DNA of 13,845 nucleotides from Lachnospiraceae bacterium. Lineage in GTDB: Bacteria > Bacillota_A > Clostridia > Lachnospirales > Lachnospiraceae. Of the stretch, positions 1 to 6,741 are shown piece after piece (position 1 is the first letter of the stretch; each line of letters starts with the position of its first letter). A model generated the notes under the pieces. That model was given only the letters and a program-made list of their open reading frames with translations. It searched no databases and was not told the DNA's origin. Where the stretch lies: NCBI GenBank assembly GCA_017634255.1, contig JAGBNT010000108.1, positions 1 through 13,845 of the forward strand, given 5' to 3'. A program made the position numbers and the translations under genes.

Positions 1-305
1 TCCGTAGGTCCCTTGTATATTACTTCTATGCCGTTATCTGCTGCCCACTGATCAACTCCGCTGTGTACATAATCCCACCATGCCTGGCCTTCTACCTTAG
101 GCACAAAGGCTATCGTAGGAGTTCCGCCTGCTGCGTCCGCTGCAGGAGCCGCCGCGTCTGCTGCCGGAGCTGCATCTGCCGCAGGAGCCGCATCCGCTGC
201 CGGAGCTGCATCCGCTGCCGGAGCTGCTGCGCTTCCAGAGCCGCATGCCACCAGCGAAAGAGCCATAGCCGCTGTTAAAATTACTGCCAAAACCTTCTTT
301 TTCAT
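1..305 (-). CDS. Sugar ABC transporter substrate-binding lipoprotein, N-terminal part (runs off left edge)
   Basis: The first 101 residues are present; the rest lies beyond the window. Residues 1-20 form a lipoprotein signal peptide (MKKK, then a hydrophobic run) ending in the lipobox LVAC with the lipidated Cys at 21. Residues about 27-58 are an Ala/Pro/Asp linker of five APAADA-like units that would hold the domain off the membrane. The mature domain starts near residue 62 with TPTIAFVPKVEGQAWWDYV and continues to EVIYKGPT. That start resembles type 1 periplasmic binding proteins of the rhamnose (RhaS) and AI-2 (LsrB) group. The start is fixed by AAGGAGG about 8 bases upstream. It is the third gene of a leftward operon behind a URO-D protein and a mutarotase; transporter ATPase and permease genes probably follow outside the window. 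The ligand cannot be read from this fragment. Confidence 0.85.
   Translation of the reverse strand, partial: MKKKVLAVILTAAMALSLVACGSGSAAAPAADAAPAADAAPAADAAPAADAAAPAADAAGGTPTIAFVPKVEGQAWWDYVHSGVDQWAADNGIEVIYKGPT
132..227 (-). repeat. In-frame tandem repeat encoding an Ala-Pro-Asp linker
   Basis: Five imperfect copies of a 15-18 bp unit encode APAADA-type peptides just after the lipidated Cys of the binding protein. One copy carries an extra Ala codon. Copies differ at wobble positions (GCT CCG GCA GCG GAT versus GCT CCT GCG GCA GAT). Such flexible linkers are common in Gram-positive lipoproteins, and copy number may vary between strains. Confidence 0.8.
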
Positions 306-355
306 TCTACATTTTCCTCCTTAAGTAATTTAGTGACCTTTCACCATTTATTATT

Positions 356-382
356 TCCGGACACCTTCCCCGGTGAACCGGA
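356..382 (-). other. Intercistronic hairpin between mutarotase and binding-protein genes
   Basis: In the leftward transcript TCCGG-TT-CACC-(GGGGAA)-GGTG-T-CCGGA can fold into a two-part stem 13 bases after the mutarotase stop. It is followed by an AT-rich tract, not a clear U-run. It could be a processing site or a stabiliser that lets the binding protein be expressed at a different level. A strong terminator is unlikely. The rest of the 89-bp gap holds only the ribosome binding site of the next gene. Confidence 0.45.
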
Positions 383-394
383 TATAACCTTAAA

Positions 395-721
395 CTACGC
401 CAGATAGTATACTGACTCCATATCAGACCAGAAGTCTCCCTCCGCACGGTCGTCGAGGGGCTGCATCAGCGGCTTTACCACATCCCACCACGCCTGGGTG
501 TTGGGATCTGCCGCCATCTTCGCCATATCAGCTTCAAAGTCGTCTCCGACATACTCGAAATATGCGAAAAGATATTCACCTCTGCTGAATATGGAGTAAT
601 TTTGCAGATTGCACTCCTTTATCATCTCATTGACTCCGGGCATCGGGTTGGCGTGATGCATCTTGTATTTCTCCAGATCCTCGGGTGACTTTATTTTTAT
701 CATCTGTCCAAATCGTCTCAT
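395..721 (-). CDS. rhaM: L-rhamnose mutarotase family protein (RhaM/YiiL-like)
   Basis: This 108-residue protein has the usual length of the RhaM family, whose known members interconvert the alpha and beta anomers of L-rhamnose (EC 5.1.3.32) in the cytoplasm. Family landmarks are visible: an N-terminal strand (RFGQMIKI), YKMHHANPMP where the catalytic His of the family sits (His22 or His23 here), NYSIF, YLFAYFEY, the double Trp at 78-79 (TQAWWDVV) and the terminal SVYYLA. The Trp that normally precedes the Pro in the HxxxWP region is Met here, so the exact sugar may differ. The start is supported by AAAGGAAA upstream. It sits 24 bp after the URO-D gene and upstream of a sugar-binding lipoprotein, so co-transcription is likely. 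Membership of the family is well supported; rhamnose as the real substrate is an inference. Confidence 0.8.
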   Translation of the reverse strand: MRRFGQMIKIKSPEDLEKYKMHHANPMPGVNEMIKECNLQNYSIFSRGEYLFAYFEYVGDDFEADMAKMAADPNTQAWWDVVKPLMQPLDDRAEGDFWSDMESVYYLA

Positions 722-745
722 AGCCGTTTCCTTTACCTATTCACT

Positions 746-1792
746 TTAATATATTTTATTTGCCTCTTCAAAGAGAGCCTTTACATTTTCAGGGGGCACA
801 TCAGCCTGCAGTGCCTCATGACTGGGAGAAATTATAAGACCGGTGGGGAAATAACCTCTGAGCTCCTTTACCTTCTCCCTTACCTGCTCGGGCGTTCCGT
901 TCGGGAGAAGATCCTGTGTATCAACTCCTCCGCAGAATGAAACCTGTCCCTCAAACTTGGACTTAAGGTTTGCCGGGTCCATACCCTCCGCCAAAGCCTG
1001 TATGGGATGGATGGCATCAACTCCCGCCTCTATAAGCATTGGTATCGCCTCTACTATGGAGCCGCAGGAATGATAAACAACCTTTACGTTATAGCTGTGC
1101 GCGATATCTATGAGCTTCTTTGCTCCGGGTATTACAAATTCCTTAACCATATCCGGGCTGATCATAAGCCCTCTCTGAGAACCCATGTCATCACCTATAA
1201 GGATGGCATTTACCTTTCCCTTTGTGGCATCAAGGAAGATCTCCATTGCCCTTGTATAGAAATCAACTATATGGTCATCTACATAATGAACCATCTCCGG
1301 ATCGGACACCATATTCATCATTGCGGTCTGCATACCGAAGGCGGCGGAGAAATCCTGAAAATGGCACGCCCACATCATACCCATTACCGCTTTGTCCTTG
1401 GGCGCCTCATCTACAAGCTGCCTACACAGCTCGGGATCTATTCCGTCCTCGGGGTTGGGCCAGGGATAATTGACCGCTATCACATCGTCCAGATCCTCGC
1501 ACTCGGCAAAGCATCCGTCTGCCGTAAGGGTCCTGTGCTCCACGTCTACATTTGAGCCGTTCATATACCAGTCAAAGGCTGCAAAAATGGCGTTGCAGGT
1601 CCCGTTGTGGTAGGGTATCTCAACTGCATAGAAATCATCTCCGCAGACCCTCTTGAGCTCCTTTACATCCTTAACTCCGTAGTACTTAACCAGTCTGTCA
1701 GCCTCCTCCGGAGTAGGGTCTCCCATCCAGCAGGCAGGACGGTCGACCGGTTTTCTCTCAATCGTTGCGTAGAACCTCTCAACACTGTTCAT
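746..1792 (-). CDS. Uroporphyrinogen decarboxylase-fold protein (COG0407-type, putative corrinoid methyltransferase)
   Basis: The 348-residue protein has the URO-D TIM-barrel signature order: a start with RFYATIERKPVDRPACW, GDDMGSQRGLMIS at 200-212, YHSCGS at 240-245, and FCGGVDTQ at 286-293. It ends with SPSHEALQADVPPEN at 322-336. It lacks the FMRQAGR-type N-terminal signature of haem-pathway HemE, so a haem role is unlikely. In MtaA/MtbA-type methyltransferases zinc is held by His-X-Cys plus a distal Cys. Here His241 and Cys243 are present, but the distal position reads SPSH, with His325 (or Cys287) as possible substitutes. An AGGAGG lies about 11 bases upstream of the ATG. It is the first gene of the leftward operon with the mutarotase and binding protein, divergent from the LacI-type regulator. 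Likely work is methyl transfer from a sugar-like compound to a corrinoid protein; this is inference. Confidence 0.8.
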   Translation of the reverse strand: MNSVERFYATIERKPVDRPACWMGDPTPEEADRLVKYYGVKDVKELKRVCGDDFYAVEIPYHNGTCNAIFAAFDWYMNGSNVDVEHRTLTADGCFAECEDLDDVIAVNYPWPNPEDGIDPELCRQLVDEAPKDKAVMGMMWACHFQDFSAAFGMQTAMMNMVSDPEMVHYVDDHIVDFYTRAMEIFLDATKGKVNAILIGDDMGSQRGLMISPDMVKEFVIPGAKKLIDIAHSYNVKVVYHSCGSIVEAIPMLIEAGVDAIHPIQALAEGMDPANLKSKFEGQVSFCGGVDTQDLLPNGTPEQVREKVKELRGYFPTGLIISPSHEALQADVPPENVKALFEEANKIY

Positions 1793-1885
1793 AGATTTAT
1801 CAACCTCCTGTAAAAAGCATTGTTACGCCCACTTTTCTTATAAAAATCCCGGCGTTTCCGATTTGTTTTTTTGCTTTACACTTTT

Positions 1886-1914
1886 AATGTAGTCTACATG
1901 TACGGTTAAATCAA
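1886..1914 (-). promoter_or_regulatory. Predicted promoter of the URO-D/mutarotase/binding-protein operon
   Basis: On the minus strand TTGATT and TACATT are separated by 17 bp, which gives a start near 1880 and an 85-90 base leader. Each box matches the sigma-A consensus at four of six positions. The -10 overlaps a 6+1+6 palindrome (ATGTAG-T-CTACAT, 1887-1899) that could be an operator. Confidence 0.5.
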
Positions 1915-1929
1915 GTTAAATTAAATTTT

Positions 1930-1949
1930 AAATTTAAACGTTTAAATTT
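1930..1949. promoter_or_regulatory. Predicted LacI-family operator (20-bp perfect palindrome)
   Basis: The core TTTAAACGTTTAAA extends to a perfect 20-bp palindrome centred on CpG at 1939/1940. A central CG with flanking AA/TT is typical of LacI-family operators. It lies between the two divergent -35 boxes, 4 bp from the rightward one and 15 bp from the leftward one. The neighbouring LacI-type regulator is the obvious ligand. From this position it could control both directions. Confidence 0.65.
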
Positions 1950-1953
1950 TAAA

Positions 1954-1983
1954 TTGACAGTTTAACCTCCGGCATACTATGAT
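1954..1983 (+). promoter_or_regulatory. Predicted promoter of the LacI-SBP regulator
   Basis: A perfect TTGACA (1954-1959) is followed after 18 bp by TATGAT (1978-1983). The start would be near 1990, giving a leader of about 24 bases with GGGAG before the ATG at 2014. The adjacent palindrome suggests autoregulation. Confidence 0.65.
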
Positions 1984-2013
1984 GATGTAAATAAAAGTAC
2001 TTGGGAGCTTTAC

Positions 2014-4290
2014 ATGGTAACCTTAAAGGATGTTGCGGAGTACTGCGATGTCTCCATCGCTACGGTCTCCTACTGTCTTAACAATACAAAGAGCATAAAG
2101 CCCGAAACCCGTAACAAGATAATGAAGGCTGTAAAGGAGCTGGGCTATATACCCAATACTGTCGCCAAGAGCCTTAAGACCATGACGGTACACGAGATAG
2201 GAGTGGCGTTTACGGATATAGATGACCTGTGCCATTCCGAGATCTTAAAGGGGATAATCTCCGGGGCGGAGAATTACAACTATTCCCTAAACATCTCATT
2301 TTCCTACAACACGCCGAAGCTTGAGACCAAGATCATCAATGATTTTATCGGAAAGAATGTGGACGGCATAATCCTTATAACCTGTCAGCCGCAAAACAGC
2401 GCATTTTTTCAGGAGCATATATTCAGCCGCAATATCCCCTCTGTATTCATAGAGCGGTTTCCGGAAAATTTTTACGGCAATTTTCTTTCTTTTGATAATT
2501 ATAAGGTGTTCTACGAGCTTACAAGCCAGCTCATAAGGGACGGCTACCGGGATATCAGGCTCATGTGCGGCTTCAACAGCTATTTTTCCGAGCACGAATG
2601 TATTGCCGGATATTCCGATGCCCTTGATGCTGCGGGTATTCCTGCGAATCCGAGCAGTATAATCGAGACGGTGCTCTCCAAGGAGGCTGCCTTCCGGCAG
2701 ACCATGTACCGGATTGTTCAGCACCCGCCCCAGGCGATGCTGGTTTCCTCGGAGCTCTTAACCTTAGGTATCATGGAAGCCTTTGATATGTGCGGCATAA
2801 GGGTGCCTGAGGACTGCTGCCTCATTACCCTCGGGGAGGACTGCTGGAACAGGTCCAACTACCTTCCCAATGTACTGCATACAGCTAGGACTGCCTATCT
2901 TTTGGGGCAGCACTGCATCGATACCCTTATCGGCAATATACGTTCACCCCAGTTTTTTGAAAAGGAATTTCTGCTCTTTAAGGACAATATAATGGATTCC
3001 GGGCTGAGCCTGCCGCCTGTTCCGGCGCCCGTTCCCAAGGCAGTGACCCCGTCCAATCGTATAAGGATACTTGCGCCCTCACTCCCGACACTCCTGTCGA
3101 TGTGTGCGGTGGCAAACGAATTTGAAAAGGCTCATAACGTCCACATCGAATACGATATCTTAAGCTACAAGGATCTGTTTAATGCGATCGTCTGTAAGAC
3201 GGATAACGGAGAGGACGACTATGACCTCTTTGTATTTGACGTATCCTGGCTCACCTTCATGGGCAGAAAAGACGCCTTTGCCGATATTACCGATTTTATC
3301 CGCTCCGACGACACGCTGCACAGCCACCTGGTCAGAAAGAATCTGAATAACTGCAAATACGACGGAAGATATATAGGCTTTCCAATCGTAGGAGGGACCC
3401 ATATCCTGTTTTACCGCAAGGATCTTTTTGACATGCCCCTTATGCAAAGGCAGTTTGAGGCCCTGCACAATGCACCCTTAAGACCTCCCAGGACCTGGGC
3501 GGAGTTTAACGCCATTGCAAGGCTTTTTACCAAGTCCTTCAATCCCTATTCACCTACCATCTACGGAACCTCGGTCATGGGAAGTATTCACGAAGAGCTG
3601 ATACTTGAGCTTTTGACAAGGCTTTGGAGCTACGGAGGAGGGCTGTACGATGCGCACGGGCATCTTGCGCTCAATTCCGTCCAGAACGTCAAGGGCTTTG
3701 AAAGCATGCTCGAAAGCTGCCAGTATGCCGAGCAGGATTTCCTTGAAACCTCTATCGACCAGAGCTTCCACTCCTTCGGTGCGGGAAATACCGCCATGCT
3801 GATATCCTTTACGGAATATGCTTCAAATATAAGCAACTTCGTACAGAGCGATATCGTTTCCAAGGTGGATTATGCGATGATACCCGGCGGCATTCCGGTA
3901 AACGTAGGATGGAATCTGGGCTTAAACAAGCAGACGAAAAAGAAAGAGCTGATATTCGAATTTTACAAATGGCTGTCCAAAAAAAGCACCAGCTACTATA
4001 TGACGACCCTCAACGGTCAGTCAGTTATAACCTATCCCTACGACAACTACGAAATAATGAAGCTCTATCCGTGGATGCCCCTTACCGAAAAAGGGCAGAA
4101 AGCCAGCCGGGACAGGATATATCCTTCGGGAAGAGATGACAGGCTCATCCCGCCTTATGCAGTTGAAACCGTGATCTATGACACCTTCAAAAAGATGTTC
4201 AACAAGGAAATGTCGATCGAAGAAGCCCTTTGCTACGGTCAGAAGGAGCTTCTAAAGCTAGCAGCAAGTGCTTCGGGCTGTTATGAATAG
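2014..4290 (+). CDS. LacI-family regulator fused to a family 1 solute-binding domain
   Basis: The 758-residue protein has a LacI helix-turn-helix at 1-56 (TLKDVAEYCDVSIATVSYCLN; hinge IPNTVAKSLKT). A LacI/PBP1 sensor domain follows at about 60-330 (VDGIILI, PSVFIERFP, PEDCCLITLGEDCW). A proline-rich linker at 331-348 leads to a second ligand-binding module at about 349-745. That module resembles family 1 extracellular solute-binding proteins: IRILAP start, FVFDVSWL, GFPIVGGTHILFYRKDLF, PRTWAEFNAIARLF, NVGWNLGLNK. Ordinary LacI proteins have about 340 residues, so this is twice that length. There is no signal peptide or membrane segment, so the solute-binding module must act in the cytoplasm, presumably as a second sugar sensor. 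The gene is divergent from the URO-D operon and should control it through the intervening palindrome. Its 3' end overlaps the convergent reactivator gene by 10 bp, with no terminator between. Confidence 0.88.
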   Translation: MVTLKDVAEYCDVSIATVSYCLNNTKSIKPETRNKIMKAVKELGYIPNTVAKSLKTMTVHEIGVAFTDIDDLCHSEILKGIISGAENYNYSLNISFSYNTPKLETKIINDFIGKNVDGIILITCQPQNSAFFQEHIFSRNIPSVFIERFPENFYGNFLSFDNYKVFYELTSQLIRDGYRDIRLMCGFNSYFSEHECIAGYSDALDAAGIPANPSSIIETVLSKEAAFRQTMYRIVQHPPQAMLVSSELLTLGIMEAFDMCGIRVPEDCCLITLGEDCWNRSNYLPNVLHTARTAYLLGQHCIDTLIGNIRSPQFFEKEFLLFKDNIMDSGLSLPPVPAPVPKAVTPSNRIRILAPSLPTLLSMCAVANEFEKAHNVHIEYDILSYKDLFNAIVCKTDNGEDDYDLFVFDVSWLTFMGRKDAFADITDFIRSDDTLHSHLVRKNLNNCKYDGRYIGFPIVGGTHILFYRKDLFDMPLMQRQFEALHNAPLRPPRTWAEFNAIARLFTKSFNPYSPTIYGTSVMGSIHEELILELLTRLWSYGGGLYDAHGHLALNSVQNVKGFESMLESCQYAEQDFLETSIDQSFHSFGAGNTAMLISFTEYASNISNFVQSDIVSKVDYAMIPGGIPVNVGWNLGLNKQTKKKELIFEFYKWLSKKSTSYYMTTLNGQSVITYPYDNYEIMKLYPWMPLTEKGQKASRDRIYPSGRDDRLIPPYAVETVIYDTFKKMFNKEMSIEEALCYGQKELLKLAASASGCYE

Positions 4291-6509
4291 TTACATTCAA
4301 ACATCATGTATTCCATATACAGCTCGTTAAAGTCCTTATCGGAGGACAGCGCTATTTCCTCTCCCATTCTTGCGAGCTCGCTCACTGTCTGCTGTGCGGC
4401 CTCCTCCCCCGAAACAAGATATTTCAGGGCTCCGGAAAGGGAAGTGTTTCCCGCCGCCCGGCATTTTTCAAGCAGCTCCTCCGGTATCATGCCTATAAGC
4501 GCCGCCTTTTTCACATTAAGATAATATCCGAAGCCTCCTGCGATGTACAGGGTATCTATATCCTCATACTTTGCCCCGTAACGCAAAAGCATGGTCTCAA
4601 AGCCCGCCCTTATAGCGGATTTGGCAAGCTGTATCTCCCTTATATCCTTCTGTGTAAAGGTTATGTCTTCGCCCTTTGCACTCTTTGCAAGGCAGAAGCC
4701 ATCCTCAAAATATTCCTCATCCAGGACTCCCGTTTCATCCATCAGCTCATTTTTAAGCAGCTCCGCCGTTACCTCTATGACGCCGGTTCCGCAGATACCC
4801 GTAACCTCTCTGGTTTCTCCGATGGTCTCTATCCTTGCCCTGCCGTCTTCAATTGTTACCGCGGATATAGCTCCGGGGATGCTCCCGACACCCCATTTTA
4901 TATTTCCTCCCTCAAAGGCTGGTCCCGCTGCCGTGGAGGTGACCATCAGCCTGTTTTTGCCGCCTATCGCCATCTCCCCGTTGGTTCCCAGATCTATAAG
5001 GGCACAGGTCTTTTCATTTTCATGAAAGCCGCAGCTATAAAGCCCGGCAACAATATCCGCCCCTACGAAGGCTGAATTTCCGGGCAGCAGGATAGTCCTG
5101 ATACCTTTAAGAGCGTCGCTCAGCCCATCGTCTGTATCCAGTACTTCCCCCAGCCTTCTGGTTTCAAGCTCTATACGATACGGAGTAAAGGGATATACTC
5201 CCAGCCCCTCCACAGGATAACCCGACAAAAGGTGCATCATCGTAGTATTTCCGGCGATACATATTTTTTTCAGACTGCCTTCGGAAGCTCCGCTGCCTTG
5301 AAGAAGCTCCTCTATCCCCTTTAATAGAGCCGTTCCTATCAGCCGGCGCAGCTCCTTGGCCTTTCCGCCGACAGCCGCCCCTATCCTTGTGATCACGTCA
5401 GCCCCCAGAGAACGCTGGGGATTGATGGCAGTATAGGTATCGATTATCCCGCCATCCTCCAGGTCGATCAGCGTCAGTGCAATGGTCGTGGTTCCTATGT
5501 CTATGGCAATCCCAAGGTCGCTGTCTGCATACAGCTTCCCCATAACTTTATTGAGGCTCAGAGAAACCATATCCTCCTCCGCCTCGTATACAAGCTCAAC
5601 CCTGCAGTCCTCACTTACAGACGCCCTGCAGGCAAGCCTGTATCCTCCCGCCAGCTCTGCGGCTGTAAAGATATTTCTATCGTCGTCCGATACCTCAATA
5701 TTTCCCTCAAGAACCCTTACTGCGCATTTTCCGCATCTTCCGGCTCCTCCGCACATTGCGTTAACGGAGATACCGTTTTCTCTCACAAGCTCCATAAGGT
5801 TCGTTCCTGGAGCGGCGGTAAATTCATAGTCTCCGCCCTCCGCCTTTATCCTTACCACAACGCTTTCCACCCTGTGGGGGCAGTCCATATTGGAGCAATC
5901 CGCACATCCATGGGTAAGGTGAAGGGTTCTTTCGTTATCTGTGGTCTCAAATACCTGACAGGTGGACTTGACAGGCTCGTACATATATCCGGAGGATATC
6001 TTAAGCCCCAGCGTTTCTCCCGCATTGAGACTTTCATAGGCGACCTTCTGTATCTCCATGGGTACGTGTCCCGGGGCTTCGTAGCGTTTTTTTATTCCCA
6101 CGTGCCTGTCGGCGCACATCTGCCTGAGCTTGGCAAAGATAGGCTTTTCAAAGGAAAACAGCGCTGCCGAGGCGCAGGCATCGCAGAGCATCCCTTTAAC
6201 GTAGTCTCCAGAAGCAAAATACCCGGAGGTGAGATCGCATATCTCCTGTCCAACGGTTGCTATCAGGTATAGTACACAGGTTTCGGGTTTTATAGTCCCG
6301 CCCTTTAGATTCCCGGGATAAGCGTCGAAGCCCAGGGCTGCCCGTGGCTTTAATGCCGCCTTTACCTGCGGAAGAAGCTCATTAAACTCTTCCTCGAACT
6401 CCTCGTACATTGGGTTATCCCTGTCGCACTTTATCTGCTTAAAAACTGTATCTTTATCTATATAAAGATCATTTCCTTCAGCCGTTATGGTCTCAATGGT
6501 TTTATCCAA
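4281..6509 (-). CDS. Corrinoid-protein reductive activator (RACo-like): MetH-activation-like + [2Fe-2S] + ASKHA domains
   Basis: The 742-residue protein restores inactive cob(II)alamin in corrinoid methyltransferase systems, judging from its family. Residues about 40-215 resemble the B12-dependent methionine synthase activation fold (RYEAPGHVPMEIQ, MYEPVKSTCQVF) and end in a Cys cluster, C202-x2-C205-x4-C210 followed by PHR. Residues about 225-310 are a plant-type [2Fe-2S] ferredoxin domain with C253-x5-C259-x2-C262 and C294. Residues about 330-720 are the ASKHA ATPase of RACo/DUF4445 (AIDIGTTTIAL with Asp337, IAGNTTMMHLLSG, ALIDLGTNGEMA, AGGFGYYLN). Carboxydothermus RACo has no such N-terminal module. 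The link between ferredoxin and ATPase looks short, about 20 residues. The start is TTG at 6509, chosen because GGAGG lies eight bases upstream and no ATG occurs before residue 34. No corrinoid protein gene is in the window. Confidence 0.85.
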   Translation of the reverse strand: MDKTIETITAEGNDLYIDKDTVFKQIKCDRDNPMYEEFEEEFNELLPQVKAALKPRAALGFDAYPGNLKGGTIKPETCVLYLIATVGQEICDLTSGYFASGDYVKGMLCDACASAALFSFEKPIFAKLRQMCADRHVGIKKRYEAPGHVPMEIQKVAYESLNAGETLGLKISSGYMYEPVKSTCQVFETTDNERTLHLTHGCADCSNMDCPHRVESVVVRIKAEGGDYEFTAAPGTNLMELVRENGISVNAMCGGAGRCGKCAVRVLEGNIEVSDDDRNIFTAAELAGGYRLACRASVSEDCRVELVYEAEEDMVSLSLNKVMGKLYADSDLGIAIDIGTTTIALTLIDLEDGGIIDTYTAINPQRSLGADVITRIGAAVGGKAKELRRLIGTALLKGIEELLQGSGASEGSLKKICIAGNTTMMHLLSGYPVEGLGVYPFTPYRIELETRRLGEVLDTDDGLSDALKGIRTILLPGNSAFVGADIVAGLYSCGFHENEKTCALIDLGTNGEMAIGGKNRLMVTSTAAGPAFEGGNIKWGVGSIPGAISAVTIEDGRARIETIGETREVTGICGTGVIEVTAELLKNELMDETGVLDEEYFEDGFCLAKSAKGEDITFTQKDIREIQLAKSAIRAGFETMLLRYGAKYEDIDTLYIAGGFGYYLNVKKAALIGMIPEELLEKCRAAGNTSLSGALKYLVSGEEAAQQTVSELARMGEEIALSSDKDFNELYMEYMMFECNYS

Positions 6510-6555
6510 TCTTTCCGCCTCCGCTCTGCTTCATTTTTAATGCGTTTACTACCAA

Positions 6556-6584
6556 AATATAGCCTATTTTTTCCCTTTCATCAA
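6556..6584 (-). promoter_or_regulatory. Predicted promoter of the corrinoid activator
   Basis: On the minus strand TTGATG and TATATT (five of six to consensus) are separated by 17 bp, giving a start near 6550 and a 40-base leader. The rest of the 232-bp divergent gap (6510-6741) is AT-rich toward the rightward gene and contains the direct repeats listed separately. Confidence 0.5.
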
Positions 6585-6673
6585 CAGTGACGGCGCGTTC
6601 CATGCATGGTCATAAAGACGAATAATGTTTTATATCAGGTGAAAAATTTACATGATTTTTAACAAAATGTACA

Positions 6674-6705
6674 TATTATCTAATTCGGATTTTGTGTATT
6701 ATCTA
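6674..6705 (+). promoter_or_regulatory. Direct repeat TATTATCTA upstream of MtaA-like gene
   Basis: Two identical copies of TATTATCTA lie at 6674-6682 and 6697-6705, 23 bp apart start to start, about two helical turns. They end 36 bp before the start codon. They could be binding sites for a regulator, or one copy could serve as the -10 element, since TATTAT matches it in five of six positions. No convincing -35 fits either copy. Confidence 0.4.
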
Positions 6706-6741
6706 CGTATCAGTTAAGAGTTTAAAGGAGGATTGTAATTT

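Noticed and set aside
63..278. 71-codon Cys/Arg-rich frame on the plus strand
   Set aside because: It is antisense to the Ala-Pro-Asp repeat of the lipoprotein; its Cys/Arg richness is an artefact of the repeat.
1007..1555. 182-codon open frame on the plus strand
   Set aside because: It lies wholly inside the well-supported URO-D gene on the other strand and encodes no recognisable domain.
746..1792. Haem-pathway uroporphyrinogen decarboxylase (HemE)
   Set aside because: The HemE N-terminal signature is absent, other haem genes are not nearby, and the motifs match the COG0407 methyltransferase-like branch.
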